Below, piece after piece: positions 8,708 through 14,787 of a stretch of DNA of 64,000 nucleotides. The translations under genes and the position numbers were made by a program. The DNA comes from an uncultured Erythrobacter sp. (GTDB lineage: Bacteria; Pseudomonadota; Alphaproteobacteria; Sphingomonadales; Sphingomonadaceae): NCBI GenBank assembly GCA_947499505.1, contig CANMOQ010000002.1, positions 558,001-622,000 on the forward strand. Direction: 5' to 3'. Every line of letters starts with the position of its first letter. The stretch's first letter is position 1. The notes below the pieces were generated by a model, which had not been told where the DNA came from, ran no database searches, and saw only the letters and a program-made list of their open reading frames with translations.

Positions 8708-9685
8708 ATGGAAAACGCAGTCGATATTTTTGCACCACGCTTTCAAAGCGAAGACGCAGCACGTGAGCACCTAGAGTCCATCCATTGGGCGGATGGCCCT
8801 GTGTGCCCACATTGTCAGTCGAGCGATGCGAAACGGCTTCCACCACAAAAACGTAAGCCAACCAAGGCCCACCCCGGCGGAACAACCCGCAAGGGCGTGA
8901 TCCAGTGCAACAATTGCCGCAAGCAATACACCGTCACTGTCGGCACCGTTTTCGAGCGCTCTAAGGTTCCTCTCAACAAGTGGCTGCTCGCCACACATAT
9001 GCTCTGCGCCTCAAAGAAGGGCATTAGCGGCCACCAGATGGCCCGTATGCTTGGTGTTACCTACAAGACCGCTTGGTTCATGATGCACCGCATTCGCGAA
9101 GCTATGACCGACACTGATGGCGGTCCAATTGGCGGCTACGGTAAAACCGTGGAAGCCGATGAAACCTATGTTGGCGGCAAAGTCACCAACCGCCATGCAA
9201 GCAAGCGCTTCGGCGACAAGAAAAGCAGCCCCTTTCGTGACAAACAACCTGTCGTCTCGCTGGTTGAGCGCGATGGCAAGGTTCGCTCATTCCATGTTGC
9301 CAAGGTCAACGCCAACACTCTGCGTGAGGTTCTGGTTACCAACGTGGATCGCGGCAGCTGGCTCATGACCGATGAACTCCAAGCCTACAAAACAGTTGGC
9401 AAGGAATATGTCGGCCACGGTGTGGTTTCTCACTCACGCGGTGAATATGGTCGCGATGGCGTGTTCCACTCCAACACCGTTGAAAATTTCTTCTCCATTC
9501 TCAAGCGCGGGATCACTGGTGTTTACCACCATGTCAGCGAGCAACACCTCAAGCGTTACGTTACTGAATTCGACTTCCGCTACAATACTCGCAAGCTAAA
9601 CGACTTTGAGCGCTCCAATGAGGCACTAAAAGGCATCGCTGGTAAGCGTCTAACCTATCGGCGGACTAGCACAGTCCCAGCCTGA
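8708..9685 (+). CDS. IS1595 family (ISXO2-like) transposase
   Basis: 325 residues from ATG 8708. The N-terminus has a zinc ribbon (CPHCQSSDA about residue 37, then 'CNNCRKQYTV'), followed by the 'TVF-x-x-SKVPLNKW' stretch and the ISXO2-like catalytic domain: 'VEADETYVGGK' (first Asp), 'MTDELQAYK' (second Asp) and 'HSNTVENFFSILKRGI' (third acidic/Asn region). The 'C-x-x-C ... D ... D ... N/E' set is intact, so it is not an obvious pseudogene. I could not find terminal inverted repeats in the 60 bases upstream or 320 bases downstream, so it may be a stand-alone or immobilised copy. It starts an accessory stretch reaching to about 11.3 kb. Confidence 0.9.
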   Translation: MENAVDIFAPRFQSEDAAREHLESIHWADGPVCPHCQSSDAKRLPPQKRKPTKAHPGGTTRKGVIQCNNCRKQYTVTVGTVFERSKVPLNKWLLATHMLCASKKGISGHQMARMLGVTYKTAWFMMHRIREAMTDTDGGPIGGYGKTVEADETYVGGKVTNRHASKRFGDKKSSPFRDKQPVVSLVERDGKVRSFHVAKVNANTLREVLVTNVDRGSWLMTDELQAYKTVGKEYVGHGVVSHSRGEYGRDGVFHSNTVENFFSILKRGITGVYHHVSEQHLKRYVTEFDFRYNTRKLNDFERSNEALKGIAGKRLTYRRTSTVPA

Positions 9686-9849
9686 TCCGTTCAAACCTCG
9701 TCGTTTTATTGGCGAGAAACGGAAGCGTTGGACGCTTTAGCACGGTTCGACTCGCATTTTGCACGGTTTATCCCCGCATGAATCAGCCGTTCGCCCTCGA
9801 CTCTCGAGAGCTGCTTCCTCAAACTAGTAAACGATTGTCCTGAAATGAC
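9686..9849. other. Non-coding stretch after the transposase
   Basis: No convincing ORF or repeat matching the transposase upstream flank was seen here. The stretch 9686-10007 as a whole contains a terminator (9850-9879), a structured element (9907-9981) and the ribosome-binding site AAAGGTGA in front of the small HTH gene. Confidence 0.4.
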
Positions 9850-9879
9850 GAAAGCCCAGCGTCCTACCGCTGGGCTTTC
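9850..9879. terminator. Perfect 12-bp terminator hairpin
   Basis: GAAAGCCCAGCG (9850-9861) and CGCTGGGCTTTC (9868-9879) pair perfectly around the 6-base loop TCCTAC. A-rich and T-rich ends allow termination in both directions; it separates the transposase gene from the HTH gene. Confidence 0.75.
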
Positions 9880-9906
9880 CGATCAGGATAGCCTCGCAAA
9901 AACTGT

Positions 9907-9981
9907 TCTAAGAGCGCGAGGTTGGTAAAACCTGATTTTTGACGACTACGTCAACCCGGAGTCTCCAGTCAAGCTCTTAGA
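9907..9981 (+). ncRNA. Structured leader/small RNA candidate upstream of the HTH gene
   Basis: Three nested pairings are visible: an outer 9-bp stem TCTAAGAGC (9907-9915) with GCTCTTAGA (9973-9981); an inner hairpin AGGTT/AACCT (9919-9923 with 9929-9933, 5-base loop); and TTGACG/CGTCAA (9939-9944 with 9949-9954, 4-base loop). Together they make a closed multi-branch fold of 75 bases ending 26 bases before the ATG of the HTH gene. It could be a regulatory leader, a small RNA or a DNA operator. No known family is recognised. Confidence 0.35.
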
Positions 9982-10007
9982 TCGTGCCAACCCAAAGGTG
10001 ATATATC

Positions 10008-10199
10008 ATGGCACATCGCAACGGGCGCTTTCGCGCTAAACTAACCGACGAAACTATCCGCATTATTTGGGGCCGCCTGCAACTAGGCGATCTCCAACAT
10101 GATATTGCAGCAGACCTCGGGCTAAATCCAGGGCGCGTTTCTGAAGTTAACACTGGCCTGCGCGGCAGTCATATAACAGGCATTAGGCCCGCGGCTTAA
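10008..10199 (+). CDS. Small helix-turn-helix protein
   Basis: 63 residues from ATG 10008 with the good ribosome-binding site AAAGGTGA 8 bases upstream. The sequence 'LTDETIRIIWGRLQLGDLQHDIAADLGLNPGRVSEVNTG' fits a tri-helical HTH: 'QHDIAADLGLNPGRVSEV' is the turn and recognition helix, like the DNA-binding part of resolvases or sigma region 4. Similar short proteins ('ELGV-N-x-GR-x-SE-x-NTG') occur in alphaproteobacterial mobile regions. It has its own terminator 7 bases after the stop, and a structured element just upstream, so it is a compact monocistronic unit. Target unknown. Confidence 0.7.
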   Translation: MAHRNGRFRAKLTDETIRIIWGRLQLGDLQHDIAADLGLNPGRVSEVNTGLRGSHITGIRPAA

Positions 10200-10206
10200 C
10201 GTTGTT

Positions 10207-10236
10207 GGGGCGGACCTTCGGGTCCGCCCCGCTTTT
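10207..10236 (+). terminator. Terminator of the HTH gene
   Basis: GGGGCGGACC (10207-10216), tetraloop TTCG, GGTCCGCCCC (10221-10230), then GCTTTT. A perfect 10-bp GC-rich stem with a stabilising tetraloop and a short T run. Confidence 0.88.
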
Positions 10237-10309
10237 CGACTCATGCGGTTTTGGCGGCGTCCGCAGCATCCGCTTGAGCACTTCATCTTCTTTTTGATTG
10301 GTTTCTGTC

Positions 10310-10945
10310 ATGACCCGACATGGTTCCTTTAAAATTCCTCCAGAACCCAAACTTCCTTATAGGCTCACGTGGCCCCCACTGGAGCACCACGCAACAGCTT
10401 TGGGGTATATTTGCATGAACTACTCAATGATAGAGTCTGGCATCAATAGATTCATCGAGGCGGCTCTGCAATGTCACCCAGATCAGAGGCGAGCCATTAT
10501 TGACGCGACAGGCTCTCGTTTGGAAACACGCTGCCAACTGCTACTCAAACTTGTTTCATTGAGAAAACCTAATGATGACTTTTTTGAAGAGCTCGAAACA
10601 ATATCGTCCTGCATAACGCAAGACATTGCGCCACTACGAAATCGGTTAGTGCATGACCCATGGGTGATGGGAGCTAAAACCTATCAATCGGACGAGCGCG
10701 CCAAACTGAAGCAGCCACTCGCCGGGCAGCCTAAAGCAATTTCACCAACCGAAACTCATGAGCGAAGCCTCGAAAGTCTATGGTCTCTGGTGGAACTCAT
10801 GCAATTCGCGGGTGCGTCAGTGACACTAGCCTTCACAGATTACCATATTTGGCTGACTGAAGGGACGCTTCCAAAATCAGTCGAATCACCACTTCGTCGT
10901 CATAAGCGACTTGATCCATCAAAAAAGAAGGGACGACCGAGTTAA
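10310..10945 (+). CDS. HEPN-like hypothetical protein
   Basis: About 211 residues from ATG 10310 (a TTG at 10298 is also in frame). The protein is soluble and mostly helical. Near the middle, 'IAPLRNRLVHDPW' carries an R-N-x-x-x-H arrangement (R-x4-H), the active-site signature of HEPN-type RNases. The preceding helices ('NYSMIESGINRFIEAAL') resemble the first HEPN helices. The C-terminus is Lys/Arg-rich (LRRHKRLDPSKKKGRPS). The base composition looks more AT-rich than its neighbours and it lies in the transposase island, so transfer is likely. It overlaps a convergent small ORF by 113 bases. A role in defence or RNA cleavage is inference; no antitoxin (MNT) partner was recognised. Confidence 0.6.
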   Translation: MTRHGSFKIPPEPKLPYRLTWPPLEHHATALGYICMNYSMIESGINRFIEAALQCHPDQRRAIIDATGSRLETRCQLLLKLVSLRKPNDDFFEELETISSCITQDIAPLRNRLVHDPWVMGAKTYQSDERAKLKQPLAGQPKAISPTETHERSLESLWSLVELMQFAGASVTLAFTDYHIWLTEGTLPKSVESPLRRHKRLDPSKKKGRPS

Positions 10946-11036
10946 GCGCGGACCTACCCGCCTCAATCATTTCCTTACTAATCTGCACCGGCCTGTCACG
11001 CCCAGATTCTTTACCATCGATTCTTTGCTTTGTCAT
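10833..11036 (-). CDS. Small conserved-looking hypothetical protein overlapping the HEPN-like gene
   Basis: 67 residues from ATG 11036, with AAGG about 11 bases upstream on the minus strand. The pattern 'ISKEMIEAGRSAL...DEVVIRLILEASLQSAKYG' resembles a class of short sphingomonad proteins ('I-x-x-EMI-x-AG...D-x-EEVV-x-x-I-x-x-AM'). More than half of the gene overlaps the 3' end of the opposing HEPN-like gene, so one of the two could be spurious in that part; both read like proteins. A 37-bp palindrome lies 28 bases upstream of its start. Confidence 0.45.
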   Translation of the reverse strand: MTKQRIDGKESGRDRPVQISKEMIEAGRSALNSVVPSFLMDQVAYDDEVVIRLILEASLQSAKYGNL

Positions 11037-11063
11037 GTATACTATTGCCTTTTGTTTGTTTGC

Positions 11064-11153
11064 GACCTAGCCACCCGCGCCCTCCACCCTTCCACCCGGA
11101 TGGTATCCCGGTAGGCTCCGGGTGGAAGGGTGGAGGGCGCGGGTGGCTAGGTC
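11064..11153. repeat. Dispersed palindrome, family 1, copy A
   Basis: Perfect 37-bp inverted repeat: left arm 11064-11100, right arm 11117-11153, 16-base loop. A second copy with the same arm consensus is at 21609-21693. The two differ at internal positions, with both arms changed together, so pairing is kept. Arms are C-rich on the left and G-rich on the right (GCCACCCGC... / ...GCGGGTGGC). Confidence 0.92.
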
Positions 11154-11204
11154 ACCGTTCAAGAAACTTTGGGCGGCCGAAGGCGCAGCCCGCAAGGGCC
11201 TCTT

Positions 11205-11270
11205 GCCCGCCCGCAGCGATGCGATCTTTGATCGCATGAGCGAGGATAGCCCAGCGAGCGGATGCGAGCG
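11205..11270 (+). repeat. Dispersed repeat, family 2, copy 1
   Basis: Core of the form GCCCGC-AGCGAYGCGAYC-TTT-hairpin-GTGAGCGAGGATA-GCGGATGCG. Inside it GCGATC/GATCGC (11221-11226 and 11230-11235) forms a small hairpin with loop TTT. Related copies are at 13631-13690 (+) and 28715-28773 (-). Partially matching sequence extends upstream to about 11175. Confidence 0.85.
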
Positions 11271-11284
11271 CCGGTGCTTGAGGC

Positions 11285-11318
11285 GAAAACAAAAAAAGGG
11301 CCAGGTTTCCCCGGCCCT
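11285..11318 (-). terminator. Terminator of the OmpA-family lipoprotein gene
   Basis: On the minus strand GGGCC...GGCCC (arms 11313-11317 and 11298-11302, extended by inner pairs) is followed by a run of seven T (11297-11291) and more T. It lies 26 bases after the stop at 11344. Confidence 0.88.
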
Positions 11319-11343
11319 CCTCGATACTCACAAGAACAAGCGC

Positions 11344-12042
11344 TTATGAACCAGCGCGCGCTGCGTTCACATCGTCTTGGCTGATCGGTACGATCTTGAT
11401 CTCGACCCGGCGGTTGAGCGGCTCGTTTACGTTGTCGCCGGTCTTCACGCGCAGATAATCATAGCTTTCGCCAAAGCCCTGGGTTGCCATCCGGCTGCGC
11501 GCGACGCCGCGCGACGCGAGATAATCCGCAACCACTTGAGCGCGCTGTTCTGACAGGCGCTGGTTCAGCGCATCAGAGCCCGTGGTGTCGGTAAAGCCGT
11601 ACACATCGACCAGGCTGTTGGGGTATTTGATCAGGCTGTCGGCCACGGTGTTGAGCGTGTCGTAGAACCCAGGATTGATGTCGGCTGATCCGCTGGCAAA
11701 GGTCACGCCGTCGGGCAGGCGCACCAGAATCGCATCTTGGTCGCCAATTTCTTCGACATCCACGCCGCTGCCTGCGGTCTGCTCGTCGAGTTCCTTGATC
11801 TGGTCGTCAAATTGCTTGCCGATCACCGCGCCGGCAGAGCCGCCGATGCCTGCGCCAATGATGCGGGCCGTATCGCCGCCCACCACGCCGCCGAGCAGAT
11901 AGCCCAAAGTGCCGCCCAGAACCGCGCCGATCCCTGTGCGTGAGACTTTCTGCTGTCCGGTGTTAGGGTCCGTGACACAGGCGCTGGTGCCTAGCAGCGC
12001 GATGGCCGCTGTGCTCGATAGGAAAATTCTTGCTGTTTTCAT
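11344..12042 (-). CDS. OmpA family outer-membrane lipoprotein with glycine zipper
   Basis: 232 residues from ATG 12042 (MKTARIFLSSTAAIALLGTSAC); the 23 upstream in-frame residues look non-coding. The signal peptide ends in a lipobox-like TSAC with an atypical -3 residue. Residues ~40-85 are Gly-rich (GAVLGGTLGYLLGGVVGG, then GIGGSAGAVIG), a glycine-zipper membrane segment as in YiaD. The C-terminal OmpA-like domain includes 'FASGSADINPGFYDTL', 'VDVYGFTDTTGSD', 'NQRLSEQRAQVVADYL' and 'NRRVEIKI', with the Asp and Arg that hold diaminopimelate of peptidoglycan. The protein likely links outer membrane and cell wall. Monocistronic, with a terminator. Confidence 0.88.
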   Translation of the reverse strand: MKTARIFLSSTAAIALLGTSACVTDPNTGQQKVSRTGIGAVLGGTLGYLLGGVVGGDTARIIGAGIGGSAGAVIGKQFDDQIKELDEQTAGSGVDVEEIGDQDAILVRLPDGVTFASGSADINPGFYDTLNTVADSLIKYPNSLVDVYGFTDTTGSDALNQRLSEQRAQVVADYLASRGVARSRMATQGFGESYDYLRVKTGDNVNEPLNRRVEIKIVPISQDDVNAARAGS

Positions 12043-12265
12043 TGTCGTTGTCCTCCTCGACGGCTCAAAGCTCGCACAGATCGTACTTTGCGCGCAAGTG
12101 TCAGCGCGCAAAGCTGCGCTGATCTGGCGTGCATGTGCCTTGGCCTGCTTTTCGGCAAGCTGAATATAGTTAATTTATGCAAACCATAATTCAGAGCCGC
12201 GGTTTTTGAGCTTATGGATGCGAGACCGGCTGGCAAGGCTGAACAATTGTGCTAGCGGATAGGGT

Positions 12266-13576
12266 GTGACCCCCTTTCCTTGGCCAGACCTGTTCATCAT
12301 TTTCGGATTGATCGTGCTCAATGGCGTGTTCGCCATGTCAGAGCTTGCGATCGTTTCGGCGAAAACCGCGCGTCTTAAGGCGAAAGCAGAGGACGGTTCC
12401 GCTGCGGCGAAGACCGCGCTGGAGCTGGCCGCTGATCCGGGCAAATTCCTCTCTACCGTTCAGATCGGCATCACGTTGGTGGCGATCATCACTGGCGCTT
12501 ATTCGGGCGCCAGCCTTGAGGAGCCGCTGGGCGAGCGCCTGATCCCGTTGGGCGTCCCTGCAGACATGGCCAGTGATGTCGGATTTGGCATTGCGATTGC
12601 GCTGACCACCTATCTCAGTCTGGTTATTGGCGAATTGGTGCCAAAGCAGCTGGCGCTGCGTTCCTCGGTGCCAATCGCTTTGGTGATGGCGCGGCCGATG
12701 GCCTATATTGCCCAGATCGCCGCTCCGCTAGTGTGGCTGCTTGATAAATCTTCCGCCGGGATCATCCGCCTGTTCGGCATTCGCAAAGGCAGCTCCAATT
12801 CGGTGACCGCCGAGGAATTGCAGATGATTTTCGCTGATGCGACCCGGTCCGGCGTGATCGAGGCCGAGCAGCATCAGATCCTGACCGGCGTTGTGCGCCT
12901 GGCAGAGCGGCCCGTGCGCGAGATGATGACGCCGCGCACAGAGCTCGACTGGATTGATATTGGCGCCGATGAAAAGGCGATTCGGGCCGCGATTGAAGAC
13001 AGCCCGCACTCGCTGCTGCCGGTGGCCGATGGCTCGCCCGACAATGTGCTGGGCGTGGTCAAAGTGCGCGAAGTTCTCGCCCACATGGTGGCCGGAGAAG
13101 AGGTCTCGCTCAAAGACATGATGCGCAAGGCCGAGGTCGTCCCGGATCAGCTTGACGCGATGGATGCGCTGCGGGTGCTGCAGCAGGCCGATATCGCGCT
13201 CGCCATGGTGCATGACGAATATGGCCATCTCGACGGGATCGTGACGCCGGTCGACTTGCTGACCGCAATGGCGGGCAATTTTGTGAGCGATAAGGATGAA
13301 GGAGATGAGCCTGATCTGATCGAGCGCCCGGATGGCTCTCTGATCATCTCTGGCGCAATCTCAGCGGATGCTTTGGCAGACCGGCTCGGCCTCGATTACG
13401 ACGACAGCCGAGAATTCGGTACGGCCGCTGGCTATGTCCTGTCCGTGCTTAAACGCCTGCCTGTCGCAGGCGACACGTTCAGCGACCAGGGCTGGCGTTT
13501 CGAAGTTGTTACAATGCACCGCCGCCGGATCAGCAAGATCCTGGTGCGGAAGTTGCCGGAGCCAACCGAAGGGTGA
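12266..13576 (+). CDS. HlyC/CorC family (CNNM-type) transporter, hemolysin-like
   Basis: 436 residues, starting at GTG 12266; later starts would cut into the first membrane helix. The DUF21/CNNM transmembrane domain spans ~1-190 ('FGLIVLNGVFAMSELAIVS', 'KFLSTVQIGITLVAI', 'LSLVIGELVPKQLAL'), followed by two CBS domains (from 'MMTPRTELDWID' and the 'HDEYGHLDGIVTPVDLL' stretch) and a C-terminal CorC/HlyC fold that ends near 'RRISKILVRKLPE'. The family exports or is involved in Mg2+/Co2+ homeostasis at the inner membrane. Divergent from the OmpA lipoprotein gene, with an AT-rich shared promoter region (12160-12200). Family-2 repeat copy follows the stop. Confidence 0.92.
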   Translation: MTPFPWPDLFIIFGLIVLNGVFAMSELAIVSAKTARLKAKAEDGSAAAKTALELAADPGKFLSTVQIGITLVAIITGAYSGASLEEPLGERLIPLGVPADMASDVGFGIAIALTTYLSLVIGELVPKQLALRSSVPIALVMARPMAYIAQIAAPLVWLLDKSSAGIIRLFGIRKGSSNSVTAEELQMIFADATRSGVIEAEQHQILTGVVRLAERPVREMMTPRTELDWIDIGADEKAIRAAIEDSPHSLLPVADGSPDNVLGVVKVREVLAHMVAGEEVSLKDMMRKAEVVPDQLDAMDALRVLQQADIALAMVHDEYGHLDGIVTPVDLLTAMAGNFVSDKDEGDEPDLIERPDGSLIISGAISADALADRLGLDYDDSREFGTAAGYVLSVLKRLPVAGDTFSDQGWRFEVVTMHRRRISKILVRKLPEPTEG

Positions 13577-13630
13577 ATTTCTCGGAAGGGCGGATCAACG
13601 ACGCCGAAGGCGTCGCAAGGCCAAGCGGCC

Positions 13631-13690
13631 GCCCGCAGCGACGCGACCTTTAGGTCGCGTGAGCGAGGATATCGCAAGCGCGGATGCGCG
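13631..13690 (+). repeat. Dispersed repeat, family 2, copy 2
   Basis: Same core as copy 1, lying between the convergent stops of the CorC-family gene and bamF. The internal hairpin is GCGACC-TTTA-GGTCGC instead of GCGATC-TTT-GATCGC, so the T-to-C change in one arm is matched by A-to-G in the other. Confidence 0.85.
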
Positions 13691-13698
13691 TGCGCAAA

Positions 13699-14109
13699 CT
13701 AACCAGGTACGACCGTCTGAGCCGATGCGCCGTCGCCCTCTGGCGCGGCGATAATATCCCGCGTTACCCGGCCCTTGGCCACCGTATTGGTGCCTTCATC
13801 GCCCACTTGTGAGCGAATGCCAGGTGCCGCGGCGCCAGCACGGTCAAGCGCGCTGGTTTCCACTTGGCTGCGCTCAGCAGGACCGCCAAAGATAGCGTCC
13901 AATGCTTGCTCAGAGGCGGTGCCATCGGCCGGACGCGGTGCGCCCGGTGCAGGCGGCGCGAGGTTGAAATCTGGCGGAACCACGAGGGGTGCCTGGCGCT
14001 GAACGGCGAATTCGTCAGGCCGTTCGCGGTTGAAAATGCCCGAGCCTCCGCATGCGCCCAGCATGGCGCTGGTCGAAATCAGAAGGATGGCAGTTTTGTA
14101 GGCACGCAT
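13699..14109 (-). CDS. bamF: DUF3035 lipoprotein, BamF-like beta-barrel assembly component
   Basis: 136 residues from ATG 14109. Signal peptide with lipobox 'MLGAC' (Cys20), then the family signature 'RPDEFAVQRQAPLVVPPDF' and a Pro/Ala-rich, otherwise disordered tail. DUF3035 proteins were found associated with the BAM complex in Caulobacter (BamF, with a Pal-like position). It sits 15 bases downstream of lspA, the enzyme that matures lipoproteins, in the same direction; this lspA-bamF order is common in alphaproteobacteria. Confidence 0.78.
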   Translation of the reverse strand: MRAYKTAILLISTSAMLGACGGSGIFNRERPDEFAVQRQAPLVVPPDFNLAPPAPGAPRPADGTASEQALDAIFGGPAERSQVETSALDRAGAAAPGIRSQVGDEGTNTVAKGRVTRDIIAAPEGDGASAQTVVPG

Positions 14110-14124
14110 TGCAAATTCTCCGAG

Positions 14125-14676
14125 TCAATTCTCAGCTGGCCGCTCAGCGTTAAGCTCGCTGGCTGGCTCTTCAGCGGTTTCTGTATCACTCTTATCGCTC
14201 GCAAAAAAGCTGCGAATAAGGATTACGACCACGCCGATGGTGATAGCGGCATCGGCGACGTTGAAAACAAGGAAGGGGCGAAACGTGCCGATGTGCAAAT
14301 CGGCATAATCGATCACATAGCCAAATTCATAGCGGTCACGGATGTTGCCGATGGCTCCGCCCAGGATCATGGCGAGGCCAATGATGTCACCCATCAGCCG
14401 CTCTCGCATGATCCAGACCAGCACGACCAGCGCGATCAGCGCGGTCATACCGACCAGTGCCCAGCGCATTTCCATGCTGTCGGCCTGCAGCATCCCGAGC
14501 GAAACGCCGCGGTTCTCGACATAGGTGAGGTCGAAAAACGGCAGCAGCTCAATATTGCGCACCTCGCGCAGGGCCAGCGGGCCGATCACATACCATTTGA
14601 TCAGCTGATCCACGCCCGCGATGATGATCGCCAGCACCAGGCCGATTATCCGGCTGCAGGTGAACAGGCCGCTCAT
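14125..14676 (-). CDS. lspA: Lipoprotein signal peptidase (SPase II)
   Basis: 183 residues, four membrane helices. The catalytic aspartates lie in 'GAIGNIRDR-x-x-x-G-x-VIDYAD' and 'FNVADAAI', matching the N-x-x-D and F-N-x-AD active-site motifs of this aspartyl protease. It removes signal peptides from prolipoproteins in the inner membrane. Downstream of ileS with an intervening repeat, and followed by the lipoprotein gene bamF. The C-terminus carries an acidic extension of ~20 residues after the last helix. Confidence 0.96.
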   Translation of the reverse strand: MSGLFTCSRIIGLVLAIIIAGVDQLIKWYVIGPLALREVRNIELLPFFDLTYVENRGVSLGMLQADSMEMRWALVGMTALIALVVLVWIMRERLMGDIIGLAMILGGAIGNIRDRYEFGYVIDYADLHIGTFRPFLVFNVADAAITIGVVVILIRSFFASDKSDTETAEEPASELNAERPAEN

Positions 14677-14686
14677 GATTTTTTCT

Positions 14687-14776
14687 CGTCATGCTGAACT
14701 TGTTTCAGCATCCATCGCCGACTCGACCTGAGTGAAATAGCGCTGGGGATGGGCCCTGAAACGAGTTCAGGGTGAC
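14687..14776. repeat. Dispersed imperfect inverted repeat between ileS and lspA
   Basis: Left arm 14687-14713 (CGTCATGCTGAACTTGTTTC...) and right arm 14751-14776 (...GAAACGAGTTCAGGGTGACG) are imperfectly complementary over ~26 bp. Its translation ('HPELVSGP', 'WMLKQVQHDE') is a familiar spurious peptide from intergenic repeats in sphingomonads and related genomes. Confidence 0.75.
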
Positions 14777-14787
14777 GGGTCTGTTCG

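Noticed and set aside
8651..9760. Terminal inverted repeats of the transposase
   Set aside because: Only a 7-base match (GGATAGC) was found near 9886; too short to call ends.
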